Below are positions 56,992-64,000 of a stretch of 64,000 nt of DNA, one piece after another. The position numbers and the translations under genes are program-made. Under the pieces are notes generated by a model. The model had not been told where the DNA came from. It was given only the letters and a program-made list of their open reading frames with translations, and did not search any database. Origin of the DNA: Chitinophaga sp. LS1 (GTDB lineage Bacteria; Bacteroidota; Bacteroidia; Chitinophagales; Chitinophagaceae); assembly GCF_034274695.1 (NCBI RefSeq), contig NZ_CP128362.1:4466501-4530500 (forward strand). The letters run 5' to 3'. Positions within the stretch are counted from its first letter, which is position 1. Every line of letters starts with the position of its first letter.

Positions 56992-58086
56992 TCATTTCAG
57001 GTAGTCTGCTTCCAGCAAATAGCGGTACGGATCGTAAGCATGATGTACAAAAATGTTCTTGCCATCGAAGGGGAATTGCGTGTCGTAATCCGCTGTGGGA
57101 GCGAGTATGATCGGTACGCCGGCAGGGGCGTAATTATGGCTGCCTACAAAAGGCGGCATCTTATATTGAGGCAATGTTTTTTTCACCATACCATATAGCC
57201 GTTTGCCCAAAACTTTTTGCATGCGCCGGCTAGCCTTTTTACTGCTGTTATCCAGTCTGCCATACATATAACTCAGCACAATTCTTACAGGCAGCGATTG
57301 TTTTCGCAGCGACTTTTTTACATACTGGAAAGGATTCGGGCTATTGAAATCACGGGTGGTCTGTAGCGAAAATGGGGCTTCCGGCACCCAGTCACGGGCA
57401 TTGATAATTCTGAATCCCCAGCCATTACGTGTCACGAAGTCATAGTCGTACGCGTAGTATAAATTCCCTGGTTTTGGAGCAGCACTGCTATAGGTTTTGA
57501 TGGTAATATCTTTTGGGAAAGCCGGATCGTCTATGTATTCAAGATAGGAACGGAGCAGGAAGGTGATCGCACCACCCTGGCTATGTCCTGTGAGGATGAA
57601 ATCATGTATTCCTTGCCGGTAGCAGTCTTTGATCTTTGCCACGATATCGTCTGCCATTGAGGCCAGGGCCAGTGTCCAACCCGCATGTACATATGCATTA
57701 CTGTCTTTGGCAAAGCGGTATTTGAAGTGAGTGCTATCGTTCAGCTGAAAGGAACCAATGGCGGGGATCATGCCGGCATGGAAGTTTTCCATCCAGGATT
57801 CTTTGTTGCCCACCGTGCCCCGGATGCTGATCACGGCCACATTGCCATGGTAGGTCCAGAGGTCCCAGCGATTGTGTAAACCTGTTTCTTTGGAGCGGTA
57901 AATGAGTTTGGAGTCCTCCGGGGGTGGTATCTTTTTGGTCCACGGGGTATCTGCGTTAAGGAAGCAGATAGCGAGCATGTCTGCATATTCTTTGGGGTCA
58001 AATCCCGCTTTGAGGTGCTGTCCATAGCTTGTATTCCAATAGAGGCCCAGGATGGGCAGTAACAATAATAGTCCCTTTCTGATCAT
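56992..58086 (-). CDS. Secreted class 3 lipase-like alpha/beta-hydrolase
   Basis: 364 residues. Residues 1-22 form a signal peptide (G-L-L-L-L-L-P-I-L-G-L-Y-W, cleavage near S-Y-G-Q). The fold signature of lipase class 3 is present: V-A-V-I-S-I-R-G-T near 83-91 (oxyanion strand), V-H-A-G-W near 133, nucleophile elbow G-H-S-Q-G-G with Ser 169. The catalytic Asp may be in N-A-R-D-W-V-P-E near 235, and His in S-H-N-Y-A-P near 318. Likely a periplasmic or outer-membrane lipase or esterase. It lies 51 bp downstream of the deoxyribonucleotidase gene and could be co-transcribed with it. Confidence 0.85.
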   Translation of the reverse strand: MIRKGLLLLLPILGLYWNTSYGQHLKAGFDPKEYADMLAICFLNADTPWTKKIPPPEDSKLIYRSKETGLHNRWDLWTYHGNVAVISIRGTVGNKESWMENFHAGMIPAIGSFQLNDSTHFKYRFAKDSNAYVHAGWTLALASMADDIVAKIKDCYRQGIHDFILTGHSQGGAITFLLRSYLEYIDDPAFPKDITIKTYSSAAPKPGNLYYAYDYDFVTRNGWGFRIINARDWVPEAPFSLQTTRDFNSPNPFQYVKKSLRKQSLPVRIVLSYMYGRLDNSSKKASRRMQKVLGKRLYGMVKKTLPQYKMPPFVGSHNYAPAGVPIILAPTADYDTQFPFDGKNIFVHHAYDPYRYLLEADYLK

Positions 58087-58137
58087 CAGATAATAATTAG
58101 CTGTTTATGTGATATCCTGTTACAGGAATGATGCCGG

Positions 58138-58671
58138 TCAGAGTAATTTCGAGGCCGCGTCTTCCCAGTTTAATATACGGTTATACCCTTCGATATGGAT
58201 ATTATGAGGTCCTGTAAAGAGCAGGGGGGTGCCTTTGAAGAACTGGAAGTTCCTGATCAGGTCATCGATCATGTAATCCGTTTGTACCAGGCTTTTGTCG
58301 CCACACAGGCAGTACTGCCGCCAGGTGAGGAAGGGGAAGTGGTCCTGCAGCCAGCTGATCTTGTCCATCAGGGAATTCGGAAATTCCATGGCGGCAGAGA
58401 CGATGTATACTTTGTATTTTTTGTTCAGTTCTTCGATCACCCTTTGAGCATCCGGGTATACGGGGAGGTCACGGAAGAAACCAGGGGTATTGAGATATTG
58501 GTGGATGATGCCTTTGTGTTCAGGTGGTACGGCTTCAGAGATAGATTTACCCCTGAGCTGGTCTTCTGTAAAGATGGTGCCGTAGTCCCGGTAATACCAG
58601 GAGCGGGCTTTTGTAATGGGATCCGCGATGGTTTCGTCCATATCTATGGCGATAGATGGCATGTGTTGCAT
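58138..58671 (-). CDS. 5'(3')-deoxyribonucleotidase (NT5C family)
   Basis: 177 residues, HAD superfamily. D-M-D-E-T at 10-14 gives the nucleophile Asp 10 and general acid Asp 12. Motif II Ser is in V-S-A-A-M near 93, motif III Lys near 125 (G-D-K-S), and motif IV D-Y-M-I-D-D near 132-137. The length and the short cap fit bacterial 5'(3')-deoxyribonucleotidases, which dephosphorylate dNMPs in the cytoplasm. Start may be Met 1 or Met 4. A partial deoxynucleoside kinase, the opposing activity, lies 5 kb away at the right edge. Confidence 0.85.
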   Translation of the reverse strand: MQHMPSIAIDMDETIADPITKARSWYYRDYGTIFTEDQLRGKSISEAVPPEHKGIIHQYLNTPGFFRDLPVYPDAQRVIEELNKKYKVYIVSAAMEFPNSLMDKISWLQDHFPFLTWRQYCLCGDKSLVQTDYMIDDLIRNFQFFKGTPLLFTGPHNIHIEGYNRILNWEDAASKLL

Positions 58672-58810
58672 TCCGGGAAGATTGTATTTACGAAACGATA
58701 CGCAATAAATATAACAAAATTCCCTGCAGGCAGCTACAAAAAAGGAGTTGTATCCTGGTTAAAACCTCTTGGAATCAACCAAATAGAAACGCGGACCCAT
58801 TAGGTATCTG

Positions 58811-58835
58811 AATAAAACATTCATGAAAGAGAGAA
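58811..58835. repeat. Isolated fragment of the 55-bp repeat
   Basis: 58811-58831 (AATAAAACATTCATGAAAGAG) is identical over 21 bases to the join and start of the copy at 53414, about 5.4 kb away. The similarity fades after about 58835. It shows the unit is dispersed as well as tandem. Confidence 0.6.
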
Positions 58836-58877
58836 AAGTGCTTAGGTATAGTTCAGTCATCAAATTATAATTTGTTT

Positions 58878-59318
58878 TTAGCCTTCCTTATCTGGATGAG
58901 AGGTGATTTTCCAGTGAATTCCAAATCTATCGGTAAGTACCCCATAATAAGGACTCCAGAAGGTTTGGGCGATAGGCACTTTTATTTCTCCACCGACTGA
59001 TAGCTCATTAAATATCCGAATAGCCTCTTCGGAATTATCTGTATTGAGGTAAAGATAGAAATCTCTTGAAAACGAAGCCGCCGATTGCTCAGATATATCT
59101 GCACTATCATTCCCCATCAGAACTGTCCTTTCACCGATTTGCAGTGTGGCATGCATAACATTTTCATCATGTGCGTTTGGGAAAAATTTCCTGGCCTCCT
59201 CCGGCACATCCTTGTAACGGCCTATGTAGAGGCTTTCACTACCAAACACTGTTTTGTAGAAACTGAACGCTTCTTCACAATTCCCTCTATAAACTAAATA
59301 TGGATTGACTGAAATCAT
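58878..59318 (-). CDS. PhnB/YjdN-like VOC-superfamily protein
   Basis: 146 residues matching the PhnB (3-demethylubiquinone methyltransferase-like, glyoxalase fold) family: N-P-Y-L-V-Y-R-G-N-C-E-E-A-F-S-F-Y near 5-21, F-G near 25, V-M-H-A-T-L near 54, and the terminal W-S-P-Y-Y-G-V-L-T-D-R-F-G-I-H-W near 121-136. Members are small cytoplasmic proteins of mostly unknown function. It is a single gene; downstream (58672-58877) there is only a repeat fragment. Confidence 0.88.
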   Translation of the reverse strand: MISVNPYLVYRGNCEEAFSFYKTVFGSESLYIGRYKDVPEEARKFFPNAHDENVMHATLQIGERTVLMGNDSADISEQSAASFSRDFYLYLNTDNSEEAIRIFNELSVGGEIKVPIAQTFWSPYYGVLTDRFGIHWKITSHPDKEG

Positions 59319-59505
59319 GGCCTTTTATCTTAGTAGATCAAATTACATGAAATATTTGTACGCACAACCACAATAAATATTGCAAGTTAGCGAAAAGAAA
59401 TTCAGCGATGAGGAAGCCCCACGATATGCATAACAGAATAATACGCAAAGTAAGAGCGTCTAAACTCTCTTAATCAGCCAAATTTTCCTATAATTTAATT
59501 CATAT

Positions 59506-59569
59506 ATTATTATGGCTTTTAGTTTTGCCTGGGCAATATTGCCCAGGCAAAACTAAAAGCCATAATAAT
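59506..59569. terminator. Perfect 64-bp palindrome (32-bp arms, no loop)
   Basis: Base pairing is perfect from 59537/59538 outward to 59506/59569: GGGCAAT/ATTGCCC at the centre, then CCT/AGG, GTTTT/AAAAC, CTTTT/AAAAG and flanking A/T. It starts 16 bp beyond the stop of the leftward surface-protein gene (59585). In RNA it would form an uninterrupted hairpin with U-rich stretches, so it probably terminates that transcript. It is unusually long and loop-free for a terminator. Confidence 0.75.
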
Positions 59570-59584
59570 GCCGTATACTATTTA

Positions 59585-62029
59585 TTAATACAATTGTTCC
59601 ACACGACCCAGTGTTCCATCTTCAGCCATACCTTCTACCACAACTCTGAACCTTCTTGTAAAGTCATTATTGTAGAAAGAAATACGTGCTGTATGTGTCA
59701 GGGTATCTGCTACCAGGTTTGGATTCCAGTACAGTGTCAGTCGCTTATCCTGCAAAATATGGATCTCTTTACGTACAGTATAATCAGGTGCATAGAATTC
59801 TTTTACGATATCATAACCAGCCTTGCGGTATTTTTCAAATCCATGTGTATCCACATCAGACTTGCTATCACCACCACGTCTCAGGTACACCGCAATCGCA
59901 CCACTGCTACCACCAAAACCACCTACGAAAGTCGGACGCAATACCTTGATGAACGCCACATCCTGGATGTTGATGTTATTCAGCATGGCCACATTGGTCG
60001 GCATTTCATTCAGGAACAGTACCGGTGCACCACCACGCCATTGCATAGCCGGGGTAGTAGGATCTGTTGTATTGATCGTCAGACCTGGTACTTTGGACTG
60101 CAGGTACTGGAAGATGTTGATGGAACCGTTTTCAGACTTGGTCAGGTCAAATGAATAACCATCACCCGCGTTAAACATACCGGTAGCATAACGTTGTTCT
60201 ACTACATCGGTTCTGCTCAGACGTTTATCCTTTACGTTATATTCCTGCAGGAAGATTGGTTTCTGCTGTATAGAACGTGTTACTGCATTGTTTTCATTTA
60301 CTGTATTCAGGAAGCTGTTCAGCACAGTGTTTTCAATAGGCTGTGGCTCTCTGAAAGGATAAGGCATGTTAGCAGAAGACTGCGTCTCGAAGAAATGATT
60401 CTCAAACTTCACGTTCACGTCTTTCCAGGCTTTATTCGGATCGTTTGCACGATAGAATACGTTGATGGTATCTACGAACTGCAGACGGTCTATGGCAAAT
60501 TCACCTTTATCATTCGTAGTAACAGAAGAGAATGCGGTAGAAGTATCAACAGGCTGTTTCAGGATGAAATCCACTTTACCATTTGACAGCGGAGCAGTAC
60601 CCTTGTTGATGGTTGCGATACCTTTCAGCAGCAGCCCCTGTTCATAAGGATACTTGATCTCTGGCAGGTAGTTGTGCAGAATTTTTTCCCATGTAAACCT
60701 TCTCCATCCATTCGTCATCATCACCAGGTCCAGGCCCTGCATGGTAGCTGGATCCATATCCCTGAAGTACTGAGCCGGATTAGCGATATACCCTTTCAGG
60801 TCAGAAGTCATCAGCAGGTTAGAGAGGATGTTGTTCTGATCATCGCTGATCACCACATTGTCAGCATCAGTGATAGATACAGACAGGCTGGTCAGCATGG
60901 TATCAGGCACTTTTACTTCCAGTACATTCTTCTGTCTTGGCTGATTGTTGATCTTTAAATTCTGTAAAGTCAGTTGCAGCTGATCAGGTTTACGTACAAA
61001 TGCCAGTCGCTCTGCGATTGGCATACCATCCGCAGTGAAGATGGTGAACTGTACGATACCTGAAGGCAGGTTGGCAGTAGGAATGAAACCGCTCAACTGT
61101 CCCTCAGCTGCATTCAGCTTGGCTTTATATATCACGTGTTGTTGCATCTGTGCTACAACCAACATATTGTTATATATAGGATTATCTTTCGTAGCCGGCA
61201 AAGTCTGATAGAAGATACGTGTACCTTTATTGAATATTTTAAGTCCCACACCCGCTGTCTTTAATTGTGGCAGCAGTACCGTTTTTTGTTGTCCTTTGCT
61301 GGTTTGAACGATTGCCTTGTAAGTTTCACCGGCTACAGGGGTCAGGTCAAACATGCCCATACCGTCGCGCGTTGTTTTCAGTAATGTAACTGTTTCCCCT
61401 TTCAGGTTCTGTACGATACCATTTACTTCGATAGGGTAACCCTGATCATTAATCGCCTTGAATGCAATACGACCGCCCACACCTACGATCGCATTACCGC
61501 CTTCAGGGAAAAATTGAACAGAAAAGTCATTGCCAACTGGTTTAGCCGGCAATTGGCCAGGGTGAGCCGGATCAAAGATTTCGATGTCCTTGTAAAACAA
61601 GAACTCCGCATCAAAGTTCAGCATCCAGGCAGTATAAGCACGGATCTGGTATTGACCCGGCGGCATTGTTTCCGGAACTACAAACGCACCTGAACCAGTA
61701 GCCCCCCCCACAGAAATAAGTTTCTTTTGAACAATCTTCCCACTCTTATCGATTAATTCTACGTACAGGTTCGTTGCAGAGAGAGAAGGTTGGCCTTGTA
61801 GCAGTACATATGCCTTAAACCAGATGGTTTCACCCGCACCGTAGTAATCTTTGTCTACCTGCAGATAAACTTTTTCCTGGGGAAAGCGTTTGCTGTACTG
61901 TTCAAGGGCTTGCGTAATTTTATCCTGCCATTCATCGGCGGGATAAAATGCAAGGGCTGCTGTAATACCCATCAGACATAATGGGAGCAACCACTTTAAG
62001 CGATTAGTTTTAGATTTCACAGATTGCAT
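59585..62029 (-). CDS. Large secreted/surface protein with MG2-like and TonB-plug-like domains
   Basis: The frame is open from 62104, but the Met at 62029 (M-Q-S-V-K-S-K) begins a clean signal peptide (basic stretch, then W-L-L-P-L-C-L-M-G-I-T-A-A-L-A), giving 814 residues. About 55-150 (K-V-Y-L-Q-V-D-K-D-Y-Y-G-A-G-E-T-I-W-F-K) is the macroglobulin-like MG2 repeat common in Bacteroidota surface proteins. Further beta-rich modules follow. About 640-740 is plug-like (I-F-Q-Y-L-Q-S-K-V-P-G-L, then I-K-V-L-R-P near 712 and G-A-I-A-V-Y near 728), as in TonB-dependent receptors, but no barrel follows. A role in outer-membrane transport or assembly is possible. A -7-like box (TATTTTTG, minus strand, 62067-62060) lies 30 bp upstream. 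Confidence 0.8.
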   Translation of the reverse strand: MQSVKSKTNRLKWLLPLCLMGITAALAFYPADEWQDKITQALEQYSKRFPQEKVYLQVDKDYYGAGETIWFKAYVLLQGQPSLSATNLYVELIDKSGKIVQKKLISVGGATGSGAFVVPETMPPGQYQIRAYTAWMLNFDAEFLFYKDIEIFDPAHPGQLPAKPVGNDFSVQFFPEGGNAIVGVGGRIAFKAINDQGYPIEVNGIVQNLKGETVTLLKTTRDGMGMFDLTPVAGETYKAIVQTSKGQQKTVLLPQLKTAGVGLKIFNKGTRIFYQTLPATKDNPIYNNMLVVAQMQQHVIYKAKLNAAEGQLSGFIPTANLPSGIVQFTIFTADGMPIAERLAFVRKPDQLQLTLQNLKINNQPRQKNVLEVKVPDTMLTSLSVSITDADNVVISDDQNNILSNLLMTSDLKGYIANPAQYFRDMDPATMQGLDLVMMTNGWRRFTWEKILHNYLPEIKYPYEQGLLLKGIATINKGTAPLSNGKVDFILKQPVDTSTAFSSVTTNDKGEFAIDRLQFVDTINVFYRANDPNKAWKDVNVKFENHFFETQSSANMPYPFREPQPIENTVLNSFLNTVNENNAVTRSIQQKPIFLQEYNVKDKRLSRTDVVEQRYATGMFNAGDGYSFDLTKSENGSINIFQYLQSKVPGLTINTTDPTTPAMQWRGGAPVLFLNEMPTNVAMLNNINIQDVAFIKVLRPTFVGGFGGSSGAIAVYLRRGGDSKSDVDTHGFEKYRKAGYDIVKEFYAPDYTVRKEIHILQDKRLTLYWNPNLVADTLTHTARISFYNNDFTRRFRVVVEGMAEDGTLGRVEQLY

Positions 62030-62210
62030 GTGGAAACTTATTTGCGACAATATAGTATACAAAAATATAATATGCAAAATAATATGAAAAAATAACATAT
62101 ACAAAAAATACGGCTAGTGTTTTATAAACTAAATTGTTATAAACTTTCTTAGGATATTGCAGGCCGAAAATGGTTAAGAAAATATCAGTTTAACGATCAG
62201 GTATAAATAA

Positions 62211-63440
62211 ATGAAAGACAATAGATTAGTAGTTATTGGGGGTGGGGCAGCTGGTTTCTTCTGTGCGGTAAATGCCGCCAGAATGGCAAAATCACTGGAA
62301 GTCATCCTGTTAGAGAAGACTGGCAAGCTGCTTTCCAAAGTAAAAGTATCCGGCGGCGGCAGGTGCAATGTCACGCATAATGCCCCTGATATATTATATA
62401 TGTCAAAGCGTTATCCAAGGGGACAGCATTTTGTGAAGAAGTCTTTTGGGCATTTTTTCGTGCCTGACACCATCCAGTGGTTCCAGGAAAGAGGGGTTTC
62501 GCTCAAGGCTGAACCCGATGGACGTATGTTTCCGGTTACGGATAGTTCCCAGACCATCATCGATTGTCTCCTGAAGGAAGCAGATAAACACAGGGTGCAG
62601 ATCAGAACCAACACGGCCGTAAGCGGGCTGGAACAAACCTCCGATGGCTGGAAAGTGTTGTTGCAGGACGAAGCGCCTATCGAAACTAAGTTTGTATTTG
62701 TAGCGGCCGGAGGGTATCCGCAGGCTGATAAGTTCGGATGGTTGCAGAACACCGGTCATGAAATCGTACCTCCTTTGCCGTCGCTCTTTACTTTCAATAT
62801 GCCGGGCAATCCCATTATCTCTCTCATGGGTGTCAGCGCTATCGCCGCTGTGAAGATTGCAGGCACCAAGCTACAGGAACAGGGCCCGGTGCTCATCACC
62901 CACTGGGGGTTGAGTGGCCCCGCTATTTTGCGGACCTCTGCCTGGGGGGCAAGAGAACTGGCAGATCTGAACTACCAGTTTACCGCTGTTATCAACTGGC
63001 TGCCGGATCACAATGAAAACAGCCTGCGGGAAGATCTCCAAAGCCTGCGATTCGAACTGGGTGGACAAAAGATCTACAACAAAAATCCTTTTGGCCTGCC
63101 ACAGCGCTTATGGCTATTTATGCTGGAACAGTCAGGCATTGCCGAAGACGCCCGCTGGGCCGATGTGCCTTCAAAGGAACAGAATAAACTCATCAAACAA
63201 CTGGTGGCTATGGAATGCCCCGTGAAAGGGAAGACCACCTTCAAAGAAGAATTTGTCACCTGTGGGGGCATCAAATTATCAGAGATCGATCCGAATACGA
63301 TGGAAAGTAAATTATTGCCGCAATTGTTCTTTGGCGGTGAAGTCATGGATGTAGATGGTATCACAGGTGGGTTCAACTTCCAGCATGCATGGAGTAGTGG
63401 CTATATTGCTGCAAAGACTATTGCACAAAAAATGGGCTGA
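62211..63440 (+). CDS. HI0933/BaiN-type FAD-dependent oxidoreductase
   Basis: 409 residues. N-terminal Rossmann FAD-binding motif V-I-G-G-G-A-A-G (8-15), and the family hallmark K-V-S-G-G-G-R-C-N-V-T-H-N near 45-57. A second dinucleotide-type motif V-F-V-A-A-G-G-Y-P near 163 and the C-terminal T-C-G-G-I near 347 and G-E-V-M-D-V-D-G-I-T-G-G-F-N-F-Q near 380 complete the family pattern. It is a cytoplasmic flavoprotein; the physiological substrate of most members is unknown. It is transcribed divergently from the surface-protein gene and followed by several hairpins. Confidence 0.9.
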   Translation: MKDNRLVVIGGGAAGFFCAVNAARMAKSLEVILLEKTGKLLSKVKVSGGGRCNVTHNAPDILYMSKRYPRGQHFVKKSFGHFFVPDTIQWFQERGVSLKAEPDGRMFPVTDSSQTIIDCLLKEADKHRVQIRTNTAVSGLEQTSDGWKVLLQDEAPIETKFVFVAAGGYPQADKFGWLQNTGHEIVPPLPSLFTFNMPGNPIISLMGVSAIAAVKIAGTKLQEQGPVLITHWGLSGPAILRTSAWGARELADLNYQFTAVINWLPDHNENSLREDLQSLRFELGGQKIYNKNPFGLPQRLWLFMLEQSGIAEDARWADVPSKEQNKLIKQLVAMECPVKGKTTFKEEFVTCGGIKLSEIDPNTMESKLLPQLFFGGEVMDVDGITGGFNFQHAWSSGYIAAKTIAQKMG

Positions 63441-63455
63441 CTAGACAGTCAGCCC
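63434..63455 (+). terminator. 9-bp hairpin overlapping the flavoprotein stop codon
   Basis: GGGCTGACT (63434-63442) pairs perfectly with AGTCAGCCC (63447-63455) around 4 nt. The TGA stop is inside the left arm. The following bases are A-rich rather than T-rich, so termination is uncertain. Confidence 0.4.
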
Positions 63456-63568
63456 GTAGTAAACAAAACTAAATTAATCATCAAATTAGCGTAAATATAA
63501 CCGCCTTAGATATATAGAGCAAAGCAATATTATTTATTACGTAATAGAGAAGCTCTATATCTTTGGTT

Positions 63569-63625
63569 GCGGAGTAATTGATTATTATTATGGAGTAATT
63601 AATTATTATTGGAGTAATTAATTCT
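63569..63625. repeat. AT-rich imperfect tandem repeat (GGAGTAATTxATTATTATT)
   Basis: Three units starting GGAGTAATT (about 63570, 63591, 63611) at roughly 20-bp spacing, the last one partial. Short and non-coding. Confidence 0.55.
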
Positions 63626-63632
63626 ATATCTA

Positions 63633-63667
63633 TTTTTTCAGGACCGCTGCAAGCGATCCTGAAAAAA
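63633..63667. terminator. Bidirectional terminator-like hairpin
   Basis: TTTTTTCAGGA-C-CGCT (63633-63648) pairs with AGCG-A-TCCTGAAAAAA (63652-63667) around a 3-nt loop, with one mismatch. A and T tracts on the two sides suit termination in either direction. Confidence 0.7.
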
Positions 63668-63679
63668 TACCCCCCCAAA

Positions 63680-63720
63680 AAATAAAAACGCTTTTGCCGT
63701 AGGCAAAAGCGTTTTTATTT
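63680..63720. terminator. 19-bp perfect terminator hairpin after the nucleoside kinase
   Basis: 63680-63698 and 63702-63720 are perfect reverse complements (core AAACGCTTTTGCC) around GTA, with T-rich tail on both strands. It lies 18 bp beyond the kinase stop (63739), a typical position for the terminator of that leftward gene. Confidence 0.85.
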
Positions 63721-63738
63721 GGCTTATAGCAAATTCTT

Positions 63739-64000
63739 TTAAAAGTAATTTATTCCCGGCGGATAATCTTGCTCCAATGCTTTTAACAATCTCTCAAACT
63801 CTTCAGGATTCCTGAGAAAATCAACCTTTGTCGTATCCACCATCAATGTCTTCACCGGGTGCTGCTTGATATACTGCATATACACATCCTGCAAATTCCC
63901 CAGATAACTATCAGGTATCGATTGCTCATAAGACCTGTTCCTGTTCTTTATATTCTGCTGCAACTTTGTAATCGGTGCATTCAGAAATATCAGCAAATCC
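63739..64000 (-). CDS. Deoxynucleoside kinase, C-terminal fragment (cut by window edge)
   Basis: About 87 codons are visible; the frame runs off the right edge (D-L-L-I-F-L-N-A-P continues upstream), so the TTG inside it is not taken as the start. L-I-F-L-N-A-P followed by K-N-R-N-R-S-Y-E-Q matches the LID region (R-x-R-x-x-E) of the deoxyguanosine/deoxyadenosine kinase family, and Y-L-G-N-L-Q-D-V-Y near the end fits too. These enzymes phosphorylate deoxynucleosides in the cytoplasm for nucleotide salvage. The P-loop half is outside the window. Confidence 0.82.
   Translation of the reverse strand, partial: DLLIFLNAPITKLQQNIKNRNRSYEQSIPDSYLGNLQDVYMQYIKQHPVKTLMVDTTKVDFLRNPEEFERLLKALEQDYPPGINYF

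Noticed and set aside
62030..62104. Longer N-terminus of the surface protein
   Set aside because: The extra 25 residues are AT-rich promoter DNA containing a -7-like box, while Met at 62029 starts a standard signal peptide.
1..64000. tRNA or rRNA genes
   Set aside because: I saw no cloverleaf-like or rRNA-like sequence in the non-coding parts.

Overview
The window looks like a Bacteroidota chromosome, most likely Chitinophaga or a close relative in the Chitinophagaceae. The reasons are the moderate GC content, the weak Shine-Dalgarno signals, the secreted carbohydrate-active relics, the TonB-plug-like surface protein and the overall gene content. This placement is inferred from gene content; no 16S rRNA or marker gene is present.

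Layout. 1-1407 (-) is the N-terminal part of a secreted SGNH/GDSL hydrolase. 1571-2192 is a decayed GH9 endoglucanase. 2262-2924 (-) is a NarL/LuxR response regulator. 3467-5118 (+) holds an SPFH/band-7 protein, a DUF697 protein and a 59-residue membrane protein. These lead with short gaps into a hybrid PKS-NRPS cluster (5150-51287). Downstream, 51288-53577 is a repeat-rich area carrying a frameshifted IS110-family element. 53578-64000 is housekeeping and accessory material: a sphingolipid-desaturase-like enzyme, an orphan 395-residue protein, a lipase, a deoxyribonucleotidase, a PhnB-like protein, a large surface protein, an HI0933-type flavoprotein and a partial deoxynucleoside kinase. Three tandem repeat arrays (55 bp x6, 11 bp x19, 17 bp x8) and a perfect 64-bp palindrome lie between these genes.

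The biosynthetic cluster. A rightward block (type II thioesterase; KS-KR-ACP; KS-ACP-aminotransferase-C; dioxygenase; three NRPSs; dioxygenase-aldolase fusion; terminal NRPS with TE) meets a leftward block (ABC exporter; FAAL-ACP-KS-AT-KR-ACP; carbamoyltransferase) at a bidirectional terminator (41521-41558). Read as an assembly line: a fatty acid is activated by the FAAL domain, extended by three ketide units (two ketoreduced, the last transaminated at the beta-keto carbon), then passed to seven carrier-protein stations. Specificity-pocket residues read by eye give Asn, Tyr/Phe, Asn (epimerised), Ser, an adenylation-less station, Asp, Thr. The starter logic and the Asx-Tyr-Asn-Ser-x-x-Thr order resemble iturin/bacillomycin lipopeptides of Bacillus.

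The most unusual elements: (i) every Asx module, and no other, begins with a condensation-like domain that has lost both histidines of HHxxxDG. This fits the 'interface' domains known to recruit SyrP/TauD-type beta-hydroxylases, and two such hydroxylases are encoded directly upstream of Asx-module NRPS genes. (ii) One hydroxylase is fused to a class II aldolase/adducin domain. (iii) A C-T module has no A domain. (iv) The only AT domain sits in the FAAL protein; the other two KS modules have none, and one still carries linkers from a lost AT. The predicted product is an exported, probably cyclised, hydroxylated and carbamoylated beta-amino-acyl lipoheptapeptide.
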